Shown one piece after another: positions 6,965 to 14,960 of a DNA stretch of 37,655 nt. The position numbers and the translations under genes are program-made. Numbering within the stretch: the first letter of the stretch is position 1; each line of letters begins with the position of its first letter. The notes below the pieces were generated by a model, which did not search any database, was not told the DNA's origin, and saw only the letters and a program-made list of their open reading frames with translations. The stretch covers positions 1 to 37,655 of the forward strand of contig JADWMG010000012.1 in the NCBI GenBank assembly GCA_015767405.1. Direction: 5' to 3'. Origin of the DNA: Actinomycetota bacterium. Lineage in GTDB: Bacteria; Actinomycetota; Acidimicrobiia; Acidimicrobiales; Ilumatobacteraceae.

Positions 6965-9289
6965 CTACACGTCAACGCGTTCGGTGATGGGTTCCATAGC
7001 GGTATCCACATCACTGCGCTCGGTCTCGGTGATATCCGCTGGTCGCGGACGACCAAACAGGTAGCCCTGTGCCTTGTCGCAGCCCAAGTCACGTAGCCGA
7101 TTCAGCTGCAGCGGTGTCTCAACACCTTCCGCAACAACGCTGAGCCCGAGCGAGTGGCCCAAGCGCACAACCGCCTCGACAATCGATGTGTCATCTGACT
7201 CGAGCCCAAGCCCGGAAACAAACGACCGATCGACCTTGATCGCCTCGACTGGGAATCGCTTCAAGTACGTCAGCGACGAGTATCCAGTACCAAAATCGTC
7301 AACCGAGAGATGAAGACCCAGGCTTCGCAATTGCCGAAGCGATACCGCCGCGGCCTCGGTATCGGCCATCAACGCAGTCTCGGTTATCTCGAGCCACAAC
7401 GAGTCGGCGTCAATACCGGTCTCACCCAGCGCCTCTCGGACTACGTGCAAGAAGTCGCCGTCAACCAGCTGCTGAGTAGCAACATTGACCGCCAATGAGC
7501 AGTCGGCGAACTGCAGTCCGACCGCCCGCCAGTGAGCGAGTTGCGCCAATGAATCCCGGAGCACACATCCACCCAGTTCGACCATCAATCCCGCATCCTC
7601 CGCCATCGGAAGAAACTGTCCCGGAAGCAACAAGCCGCGTTCAGGATGAAGCCAACGCGCGAGGACTTCAAAGCCCACAACCCTTCCACCGTCCAGATCA
7701 ACGATTGGCTGGAAGTACGGAACGACTTCGCCACGCTCCAAACCCCGACGGAGTTCTGTCGAGGTGCGCAACGCAGCTACTGACGCGCTACGCGTGTCGA
7801 CGGTAAAGGCCTCGATGCGGTCACGCCCTGCAGCCTTAGCGCGGTACATCGCGGCGTCCGCGTCACGAAGGAGGTCGTCAGCTGTCAAACCCGCCTCGAC
7901 ATTGACAGCGAAACCGATGCTTGCGGTAATGACCAGCTCGTGCCCATCCACCACAACGGGAGCTTGCACAGCGCGACGGAGCCGCTCCGCGACGACTGCT
8001 GGGTCGACACCGCCGTCGACGAAGACGACAAACTCATCTCCCCCGAATCGGGCAAGCCGATCGCTGTCGCGCGTGACGTGGCGGAGTCGGCTGGCGATCT
8101 GGCGCAACAGTTGGTCGCCGACGCCGTGCCCAAGACTGTCGTTGACCACCTTGAAGTTGTCGAGATCGATGAACAACACCGATACCTGGCCCGGCAGAGC
8201 GGCCGCCAGCAACTGGTCGAGTCGATCAACAAGAGCAGCACGGTTGGGCAGCTCCGTGAGGCCGTCGTGTGTTGCTGCGTATGTGAGCTGCTCAGCCGCC
8301 CGTCGCTGCTCGGTCACGTCCTCGATGTGCGTGATCGCCAAAGCGACACCTTCATCTTCCGTCACTGAGACTCGGGTCCGCGCCCATACGAACTCACCGT
8401 CACTACGAAGGTAACGCTGGTCGAGCAGGTAGGTATCTGCAATACCAATTTCGAGCCGGGCGCGTTGCGTCGACGCTGCGCGGAGATCATCCGGATGGGT
8501 GATCTCGCGAATACCGATGCCAATCATTGACTCGAGCGGGCGCGCCAGCATGTCAGCCAGCGATTGGTTCGCATCAACAATCTTGCTGTCATCAAGCCTG
8601 ACCAACGCCATTCCTGTCGGCGCCGAGTGGAAGGCCTGCTGGAAGCGGCGTCGGGCCTGTTCCAACTTGACCGTGCTGCGCTCGCGGTCGGTGACGTCCC
8701 GTAGCACCACCACGACTCCGGTACTCACATCCTCCCCCGACGATGACGGTCGGTGTAGGGAGGCCTCGACGAGGTGCGGCTGACTATGAGAATCGATCAG
8801 TTCGAACACAACCGGACCCGCTCCATCAGTGTGCTCCGCCTCAGTCGACACATCGAAACGCCAGCGTTCTGTCACGGACTCACGGTCGGTGTCACCGACC
8901 ATTCCGAGAAATGCTCGACCCACAAGATCGTCCACAGACCGCCCAGTGAGCTCCGCGGCCCTTTGATTGGCCGTTGCAATTTCACCGCTCGCGTCGAGTC
9001 CCATCACGGCGTCGGGGAGGTCGTCGAGCAGTTGCCGAACTGCAGTCTCTGTCCGCGACAGCTCGTCGATCGTGTGCCTGAATCGGTGACCGAGCCGCCT
9101 GGCCTCCACGGCGGTCGCAACAACGGCGACAACCGCCAAGAGTCCGATACCTCCTACGACGGCCACCATGGTCGGTGAAGGATCTGCTTCGACTCGAAGC
9201 GCGGCAACGATGATGAGGGCGGCGGATACGGCCACCACTGGCAAGATCAACCACCACGCACGAAACTCCCGGCTCGTCTCCGCGTTCAC
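6965..9289 (-). CDS. Membrane PAS-PAS-GGDEF-EAL cyclic-di-GMP protein
   Basis: A dual-domain c-di-GMP enzyme of about 774 residues. Two N-terminal membrane helices (WWLILPVVAVSAALIIVAAL and TMVAVVGGIGLLAVVAVVA) are followed by two PAS domains (LLDDLPDAVMGLD..., and AFHSAPTGMALVRLD... with a PAC tail). The GGDEF domain has the intact signature RFGGDEF and an RDSD inhibitory-site motif five residues before it. The EAL domain has EVL, NVATQQ, EITE, DDFGTGYSSL, IKVDRSF and AEGVET. Both diguanylate cyclase and phosphodiesterase residues are therefore present. GTG 9289 is preferred; the frame extends to a TTG at 9418 inside pcnA, but the added 43 residues show no family features. It lies directly downstream of pcnA on the same strand. 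Confidence 0.92.
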   Translation of the reverse strand: MNAETSREFRAWWLILPVVAVSAALIIVAALRVEADPSPTMVAVVGGIGLLAVVAVVATAVEARRLGHRFRHTIDELSRTETAVRQLLDDLPDAVMGLDASGEIATANQRAAELTGRSVDDLVGRAFLGMVGDTDRESVTERWRFDVSTEAEHTDGAGPVVFELIDSHSQPHLVEASLHRPSSSGEDVSTGVVVVLRDVTDRERSTVKLEQARRRFQQAFHSAPTGMALVRLDDSKIVDANQSLADMLARPLESMIGIGIREITHPDDLRAASTQRARLEIGIADTYLLDQRYLRSDGEFVWARTRVSVTEDEGVALAITHIEDVTEQRRAAEQLTYAATHDGLTELPNRAALVDRLDQLLAAALPGQVSVLFIDLDNFKVVNDSLGHGVGDQLLRQIASRLRHVTRDSDRLARFGGDEFVVFVDGGVDPAVVAERLRRAVQAPVVVDGHELVITASIGFAVNVEAGLTADDLLRDADAAMYRAKAAGRDRIEAFTVDTRSASVAALRTSTELRRGLERGEVVPYFQPIVDLDGGRVVGFEVLARWLHPERGLLLPGQFLPMAEDAGLMVELGGCVLRDSLAQLAHWRAVGLQFADCSLAVNVATQQLVDGDFLHVVREALGETGIDADSLWLEITETALMADTEAAAVSLRQLRSLGLHLSVDDFGTGYSSLTYLKRFPVEAIKVDRSFVSGLGLESDDTSIVEAVVRLGHSLGLSVVAEGVETPLQLNRLRDLGCDKAQGYLFGRPRPADITETERSDVDTAMEPITERVDV

Positions 9290-9386
9290 GCCGACGCGAC
9301 CCGAATATTTCCGCGGGACTTCATCCGCACACGGTATGGCACCACCAGGACCGCAGAGGGGGATGGTCAACCCCTGGGGCGTTGAT

Positions 9387-10937
9387 TCAGCAAGCCCTCT
9401 CAGACCACCAGGCGTCAAGCTTGAACTTCAGCGCGTCATCACCGATGAGCCCCTCTTCGAGACGAATCTCCATCAAGAACTTCATCGCCTCACCGACGTC
9501 GCGCCCCGGCTCGAGATCCAGGTACTCCATCACCTGATTGCCATCGAGTTCGGGACGCAGAGCGGCAAGCTCCTCCGCCGAACCGAGTTCACTGATCCGT
9601 ACCTCGAGTTCGTCCATGCGGCGCGAGAGGCGAGCGGCCTTCTTCGCGTTACGCGTAGTGCAATCACACCGTGTCAACACGTTCAGCTCTTGAAGGAGGC
9701 CTCCAGCATCACGTACATATCGGCGTACTGCCGAGTCTGACCAGCCCATGGAATAAGTATGAAACCGAAGGTGCAGAGCAACGAGGTCTGTGACCTTGGC
9801 AACATCTTCCTTCGAGTACCGGAGCGCGTTCATTCGCTTTCGGGTTATACGAGCACCAACGGCATCGTGATGATGGAATGTGGTGCCCTTGCCGGGCGCA
9901 AACCCGCGGGTGCGTGGTTTCCCGACGTCATGGAACAGCGCCGCTAGACGCGTAAGGCGGAAGTCGAACGACGAGTCGTCGCTCGACACGGATTCGAACT
10001 GTTCCGCAGGAGGCCGCACGTTCTCGACGACGGCAATCGAATGGGAGAGAACATCCTTGTGACGATGTATCGGGTCGTGTTCCAGACGCATCGCCGGAAG
10101 CTCGGGAATGAACTGCTCAGCGAGACCTGTCTCAATCAGAAACCAGAGACCGGAGGCGGGATGATCAACGACAATCAACTTGTCCAGCTCATCGCGAATT
10201 CGTTCTGCCGACACGATCTCCAGCCGAGCTGCCATGGAATTCACGGCTGACATCAGCGCATCAGTTGGTTGGAGCCCGTAGCCGGCAATGAACCGAGCAG
10301 CCCGCAGCATGCGCAGCGGGTCGTCGCTGAAACTCACATCAGGCCCAATCGGGGTCTTCAGTGTCTTGCTCATCAAGTCGCTGATACCGCCGAACGGATC
10401 GACGAGCTCTGGTGTGTCGCCTCCGCCGGTGAGCTCCAGCGCCATGGCGTTCACGGTGAAATCGCGGCGCGACAAATCAGCTTCGATCTCGTCGGCGAAC
10501 ACAACCGTTGGTTTGCGCGAGTCGTCGGTGTACGCCTCCGCCCGGAAAGTAGTGATTTCGTACACCCGGTCCTTGCCGGTCTGCGCGTTGTTCTTGTGCG
10601 CTCCAATCGTGCCGAACTTCTCACCCTGACTCCAGATCGAGTCAGCCCAGCCTTCCAAGCATCGTTTGATCTCCGGAGGGCGCGCGTCGGTGGTCAGGTC
10701 GAGATCGAAGTCAGACTTCCCGTTCGGCACGAAAAGGTCACGTACCGTGCCGCCAACCACATACAGCTGGAATCCGGCGGCACGAAAGCGCTCGGCGATG
10801 GGAGCCAACTCGTGCAGCACCGGGGCAAGACGTTCAGGAACCACAGACCAAAGGCTAGTGCTGTGGCCCCAAACGTTCGCCGGGTCGAGGGTTACAACAC
10901 GAGGGACCTTGCGCTGTCGTGCTGAGGTGTCGTACAT
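9387..10937 (-). CDS. pcnA: CCA tRNA nucleotidyltransferase
   Basis: A CCA-adding enzyme of about 516 residues that builds or repairs the tRNA 3' end. The nucleotidyltransferase head carries YVVGGTVRDLF and the catalytic carboxylates in SDFDLDLTTD; RRDFTVNAMAL and DPLRMLRAARF follow, and then an HD domain (LAALFHDVGKPRTR, HHHDAVGARI) typical of the actinobacterial type. ATG 10937 (MYDTSARQRK) is chosen; further upstream codons would overlap the divergent acetyltransferase start, which lies 23 bp away. pcnA next to the sigM-trx cluster is standard actinobacterial order. Confidence 0.95.
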   Translation of the reverse strand: MYDTSARQRKVPRVVTLDPANVWGHSTSLWSVVPERLAPVLHELAPIAERFRAAGFQLYVVGGTVRDLFVPNGKSDFDLDLTTDARPPEIKRCLEGWADSIWSQGEKFGTIGAHKNNAQTGKDRVYEITTFRAEAYTDDSRKPTVVFADEIEADLSRRDFTVNAMALELTGGGDTPELVDPFGGISDLMSKTLKTPIGPDVSFSDDPLRMLRAARFIAGYGLQPTDALMSAVNSMAARLEIVSAERIRDELDKLIVVDHPASGLWFLIETGLAEQFIPELPAMRLEHDPIHRHKDVLSHSIAVVENVRPPAEQFESVSSDDSSFDFRLTRLAALFHDVGKPRTRGFAPGKGTTFHHHDAVGARITRKRMNALRYSKEDVAKVTDLVALHLRFHTYSMGWSDSAVRRYVRDAGGLLQELNVLTRCDCTTRNAKKAARLSRRMDELEVRISELGSAEELAALRPELDGNQVMEYLDLEPGRDVGEAMKFLMEIRLEEGLIGDDALKFKLDAWWSERAC

Positions 10938-10960
10938 CGACGCGAGTACCTTCGAGACCA

Positions 10961-11719
10961 GTGAACGTCGCGACCGTCGAGCACCCAGTGCGAGCGCGCC
11001 TCGGCAGCTGGCCATATGACCCCGCTGTCGCGCATCTCGTGCTGCTCGATCATCACATGGTTCCCGATGCAGATGATGTGGCCGACTGGATCAGGATGGC
11101 AAACCTGAGGGGCGCGAGTTCACTGCGCACCGGAGCGCTGTTCCCAGCATCGACTCAGGCCTTCGAGGAAGCTGGATTCCGGCTGATCGATACCCTCACG
11201 CTGCTTGAATGCAATCTCAGAGTTCCCCTGCCGGTCGCTCTGTCAAGCAATCGATTCACGCACCTCAACAAGTCAACCAAACTGACCAAGGCTCCCCTTC
11301 GACGGCTTCGATTCGCTGATCTGAGCGACGCCGCGACCGTTGATGGAAATGCCTTCGACCCTCCGTGGACCAATGATGCTGCCACCCTCATGGAGATCTG
11401 TAAGGCGACTCCTCACTACCGATCGCGTTCGGTGACCGAGGATGGCCGCATGATCGCATTCGCGATCAGTGGGCGAACGTCATCGTGGGGCTACATCCAG
11501 CGCATCGCAGTCGATCCGAGTGCCCAGCGACGAGGTTTGGGCCGCTTGCTGGTCATCGACTCGCTCGAATGGATGTTGCGCAGAAAGGTCGGCCGCGCGA
11601 TGGTCAACACCGCGGCCGCCAATCACCGCGCCATCGCCCTGTACCGATCGATCGGATTCGAAACCCGCCCAGAGCCGCTGGTCATTCTCGAACTCAATAT
11701 CGGTAGCCGAATCCTGTGA
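10961..11719 (+). CDS. GNAT-family N-acetyltransferase
   Basis: A protein of about 252 residues with a C-terminal GNAT domain. The acetyl-CoA loop is in IQRIAVDPSAQRRGLGRLLV (Q/RxxGxG), and the C-terminal NTAAANHRAIALYRSIGF is the usual motif B, RimI-like. The N-terminal half (SLRTGALFPASTQAFEEAGF...) looks like a degenerate second GNAT half. The substrate is unknown; a protein N-terminus is possible. In M. tuberculosis this position next to pcnA holds a MutT gene, so the occupant differs. GTG 10961 avoids overlap with pcnA. The stop overlaps the next start as GTGA. Confidence 0.82.
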   Translation: MNVATVEHPVRARLGSWPYDPAVAHLVLLDHHMVPDADDVADWIRMANLRGASSLRTGALFPASTQAFEEAGFRLIDTLTLLECNLRVPLPVALSSNRFTHLNKSTKLTKAPLRRLRFADLSDAATVDGNAFDPPWTNDAATLMEICKATPHYRSRSVTEDGRMIAFAISGRTSSWGYIQRIAVDPSAQRRGLGRLLVIDSLEWMLRRKVGRAMVNTAAANHRAIALYRSIGFETRPEPLVILELNIGSRIL

Positions 11720-12678
11720 CATCGACTCCTTCCAAGTTCAGAATCATGGCCCTCGTGACCACGCTGTGTTGCAGCATCATGTTGATGATGAGTGGCCTGC
11801 TCGGAACTGCATCAGGGCGCCCGGCACTCGCAGGTTGGGCCGCGCCAACTCAGTCAACCTCGGGGTTGCGACTTGAACTTCTCGAACAGGACTTCGCTCT
11901 CGAAGCCGACGGAACGCTTCATCTGGTATATCGATTGATAGGCGACCTCGACAGTTCTGCCGATCTTCGCGCGACCACGACAACCAGCTCGACCACGCCT
12001 ACTACCGCTCCGCCCACTACATCACCTGACCCGACCGTCCCCGCCGAAACGCCTCCCACCGACTCGACACCGACTGCAACGACACCTTCTGTCGCGACGC
12101 CCCCCACAACGTCGACCACATTGCCTCCCCCTCCGCCACCGCTCCAGCTGACGATCGAAGTCACCAACTACGCCCCCATCAGGACTGATTCGATAATCGA
12201 TGAGGTAGTTGGAAGCAACGTCGAGCCAACCGCGTTCAAAAACGTTGTCGACGGAGTGGCATTGGGAGATCTCCGAGATCGAGCCGAGTTCTCATCCGAT
12301 GGATCTGCGACTTTCACATTGGATATCGAGACAGACGTAGTCGACAGCGTTGAAGAAAAGCTCAAGTTCGATCAGGCGGGCCTGTACCCAGTCCGTGTCG
12401 AAATCCTGATCGGTGATCCCGGGCAGGACAAGGTCGTAGCTACGGCCGGCACCATCGTGCAGCGCCTCCCCGGGCCCAACGATCCTCCTCTCGAAACTGC
12501 CGCCGCCGATATTCCGACCACCAACGCGCCCCCTATTGACCTTGCGGTAGTCACCGCTCAACTTGGCGGCCACGATCAGCAGCCCGGTCACGCTCGAGGT
12601 GCCCCCACCGTTGATTGCCACCAGAGCCGAGTTGCCCAACGGGCAACAACAACTAGGCGAAGACTTGGCAGACGATGA
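11716..12678 (+). CDS. DUF6049-like exported protein, N-terminal part (frame broken)
   Basis: GTG 11716 overlaps the GNAT stop in GTGA. The product begins with a signal sequence (IMALVTTLCCSIMLMMSGLLG), a short N-terminal segment, then a Thr/Pro/Ser-rich spacer (about residues 88-140) and a beta-rich domain (LQLTIEVTNYAPIRTD..., LYPVRVEILIGD). Homology-like reading continues only to about VVTAQL (near 12560). The last ~38 residues in this frame are Arg/Gln/His-rich and look like out-of-frame sequence, while the next frame picks up a sensible continuation. With the following part it would give an exported protein of about 760 residues, similar in plan to mycobacterial Rv3909 at the same locus. 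Confidence 0.7.
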   Translation: MTSTPSKFRIMALVTTLCCSIMLMMSGLLGTASGRPALAGWAAPTQSTSGLRLELLEQDFALEADGTLHLVYRLIGDLDSSADLRATTTTSSTTPTTAPPTTSPDPTVPAETPPTDSTPTATTPSVATPPTTSTTLPPPPPPLQLTIEVTNYAPIRTDSIIDEVVGSNVEPTAFKNVVDGVALGDLRDRAEFSSDGSATFTLDIETDVVDSVEEKLKFDQAGLYPVRVEILIGDPGQDKVVATAGTIVQRLPGPNDPPLETAAADIPTTNAPPIDLAVVTAQLGGHDQQPGHARGAPTVDCHQSRVAQRATTTRRRLGRR

Positions 12679-13999
12679 GTTCGTGGCGCTCCCGCTCGCT
12701 CCTCTCGACATTTCCGCCGCAGCAGCTGTTGGACGTACCGATGCCTATGCCCGCCTGCTGGTAGCTGGGGAGGACCTCCTGACCGCGGCCGTTCCAACAA
12801 CACCTTCACGCCGCGATATCTGGCTGGCCACCGATCCTCTCAGCGCAGCGGGGGCCCAGGAACTAAGAGATCTCGGAGTGAGGTTCGTCGTCATGCCAAG
12901 TGAACTATTCCTCGACACCGTCAGCCCCCGGCTGCCGCGAACCGACCAGTTCGTCGACATCGAACTACCGGACGGAGGCACTCTCGCGCTGCTGGTTGTT
13001 GACGACCTTGCAATGCAACTCACTGCTGAAGCCGCCGACGACATCCTCACGAAGGCAACTCCGACCGAATGGGCGGTACAGACCATCGCGACCATGCTCG
13101 TCGACCAAGGACAGCGCGAACAGCAGAGCCGACCAAATGCCAACGACGACTTCGCCACCACACAACGATCAACAAAACTCAGCCGGGTCCTCACGACCCC
13201 AGCTCTCCAGGCTCCTGACACGCGGCTTCTAACCGGGCTGGAACAGCTCGCGGCCACAACGCCTGGAGTTCGTTTCGCAGCAGGTTCGTCATTGACAGGT
13301 GTGACCGATGTTCAGACAAGAGGTGGTCAACCAGTCACGGTGGAACTCCCCGAGGTTGCGGGCCCATCACTCACGGCGCGTATCGAGTTGATCGACTCCA
13401 CGACACTCAAAATGCTCAGCGCCGCGTCAATGCTGGCCGATGACGACCCCCGACCCACCGAGTGGGCCAACGAGCTCGATGCCCTGATTTCCACCGGCTA
13501 CAGCGACGATGAGATCGAGGCCGCAACTGACGACCTCCTCGCGGAGGCCGATCACCTGAAACACGCTGTTCGTCTTCCAGAACCGTTCACCTTCACTTTG
13601 ACTGGCCGCTCCGGAACCATCGAGATCCGAATGGAGAATGACATCGACGAGCCTCTCGATGTCCTGTTGCAGTTCTCTTCCCCGAAAGTCAATTTCCCAC
13701 AGGGCGATCGATTGGTGACACTGCGGCCCAACGGCGAGACGAGCGTGGTTGTCCCGGTCGAGGCTCGATCAAATGGAACATCATCAATCGTTGTTGAAGT
13801 CTCGACCCCGGCCGGCGAACTGCTCGACGAACCCATCTCGCTCACATCACGCGTCACGGGCCTGACTGGTTTCGGCCAGGTACTGACTGCAGGATTCGTA
13901 CTTGTGCTGATCACCTGGTGGTTCACACATTGGCGGTCCAAGCGGCGCGCGGCGCTAACCGACGATGGTCGAGATCGACACCCAAGCGCAAAACAGTAG
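12563..13999 (+). CDS. DUF6049-like exported protein, C-terminal part (frame broken)
   Basis: This 478-residue frame (first possible start TTG 12563) lies one base forward of the preceding part; its own frame has a stop at 12548-12550. It carries LEVPPPLIATRAELPNGQ, WLATDPLSAAGAQELRDLGVRFVVMPSELF, a helical middle (DDPRPTEWANELDALISTGYSDDE) and an Ig-like domain (FTFTLTGRSGTIEIRMENDIDEPLDVLLQF...). It ends with one membrane helix (GFGQVLTAGFVLVLITWWF) and a short basic tail, so the bulk would be outside the cell. With no signal peptide of its own it could not be exported alone, which argues for one gene split by a frameshift between 12551 and 12678. Confidence 0.75.
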   Translation: MAATISSPVTLEVPPPLIATRAELPNGQQQLGEDLADDEFVALPLAPLDISAAAAVGRTDAYARLLVAGEDLLTAAVPTTPSRRDIWLATDPLSAAGAQELRDLGVRFVVMPSELFLDTVSPRLPRTDQFVDIELPDGGTLALLVVDDLAMQLTAEAADDILTKATPTEWAVQTIATMLVDQGQREQQSRPNANDDFATTQRSTKLSRVLTTPALQAPDTRLLTGLEQLAATTPGVRFAAGSSLTGVTDVQTRGGQPVTVELPEVAGPSLTARIELIDSTTLKMLSAASMLADDDPRPTEWANELDALISTGYSDDEIEAATDDLLAEADHLKHAVRLPEPFTFTLTGRSGTIEIRMENDIDEPLDVLLQFSSPKVNFPQGDRLVTLRPNGETSVVVPVEARSNGTSSIVVEVSTPAGELLDEPISLTSRVTGLTGFGQVLTAGFVLVLITWWFTHWRSKRRAALTDDGRDRHPSAKQ

Positions 14000-14012
14000 G
14001 CTCCCTCACACT

Positions 14013-14882
14013 GTGAGTGCCTCCAATAGTTCCGTCCGCATCGTCACCGACAGTTCCTGTGACCTTCCGCAAGATGTCGCCGATGAACTCGGCATCGTCA
14101 TCGTGCCACTGAGCGTGCGTTTTGGTGATGACGAGTTCATCGACCGCGAAGAGCTCACTACTTCTGAATTCTGGGCACGATGTGTCAACTCGAGCACTCT
14201 TCCAGAAACCGCCGCTCCGGCACCAGGCCAGTTCGAGACGGTTTTTCGATCCCTAGCCACCGAAGGCGCAAGCAGTGTGGTCGTGGTCTCGTTGTCGTCA
14301 AAACTCTCGGCGACCATGCAGTCTGCCCAGCTCGCCGCACGCACGATTGCGGCCGACAGCGACATCGAGCTCGACATCCGGGTAGTCGACAGTCGAACGA
14401 TCACGATGGGGCTCGGCACCATTGCATTGGCGTGCGCCCGAGCTGCCAACGATGGAGCAAGCGTAGATGCCGTTGAAGAACTGGCCAACGACCTCGTCGA
14501 CCGAACTCGAGTGTTCGGGGCGCTCGACACACTCGACAACCTGAAGAAGGGCGGCCGAATCGGCAACGCAAAAGCGCTCCTCGCGACGGCGCTGTCGATC
14601 AAACCGATCATTGAAGTCACTGGCGGTGTAGTCGAACAAGGTGGCAAGCAGCGAACTCGATCCAAGGCGCTGACGTTCCTCGTCGAGAAGCTCAAGAGCT
14701 ACGACGGCGACATCGAGAACCTTGCAGTAATGCACGCCGATTGCAGCGACGTCGACGTGTTCGTCGAGATGCTTCGGCCCTACTACACCGACGAAATTGT
14801 CGTAGGAGAAATCGGGCCTGTCATCGGTACGCACGGCGGACGCGGCACGATCGGCATCGCGTTCCAAGTCGTCGACACCTGA
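14013..14882 (+). CDS. DegV family protein (fatty-acid-binding)
   Basis: A protein of about 289 residues from GTG 14013. DegV/FakB hallmarks are VRIVTDSSCDLP at the N-terminus, the conserved LSSKLSATMQSA loop, VVDSRTITMGLG, LDTLDNLKKGGRIG and a C-terminal GPVIGTHGGRGTIGIAF. Family members bind a fatty acid, and FakB proteins present it to the kinase FakA; no FakA gene is visible here. ATG 13965 is an alternative start, overlapping the upstream gene. It occupies the place between the DUF6049-like gene and the kinase/sigM, where murJ is expected. Confidence 0.9.
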   Translation: MSASNSSVRIVTDSSCDLPQDVADELGIVIVPLSVRFGDDEFIDREELTTSEFWARCVNSSTLPETAAPAPGQFETVFRSLATEGASSVVVVSLSSKLSATMQSAQLAARTIAADSDIELDIRVVDSRTITMGLGTIALACARAANDGASVDAVEELANDLVDRTRVFGALDTLDNLKKGGRIGNAKALLATALSIKPIIEVTGGVVEQGGKQRTRSKALTFLVEKLKSYDGDIENLAVMHADCSDVDVFVEMLRPYYTDEIVVGEIGPVIGTHGGRGTIGIAFQVVDT

Positions 14883-14960
14883 TCGTCAACACCAGATCCG
14901 GGAATAACCGTTCATTGCCTGAATTGACGGGCCCACCACCGCTAGCGTTCGCCCCTAGTC

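Noticed and set aside
12555-12570. Programmed frameshift signal in the DUF6049-like gene
   Set aside because: The junction has no stop codon in the incoming frame and no slippery run of the prfB type.
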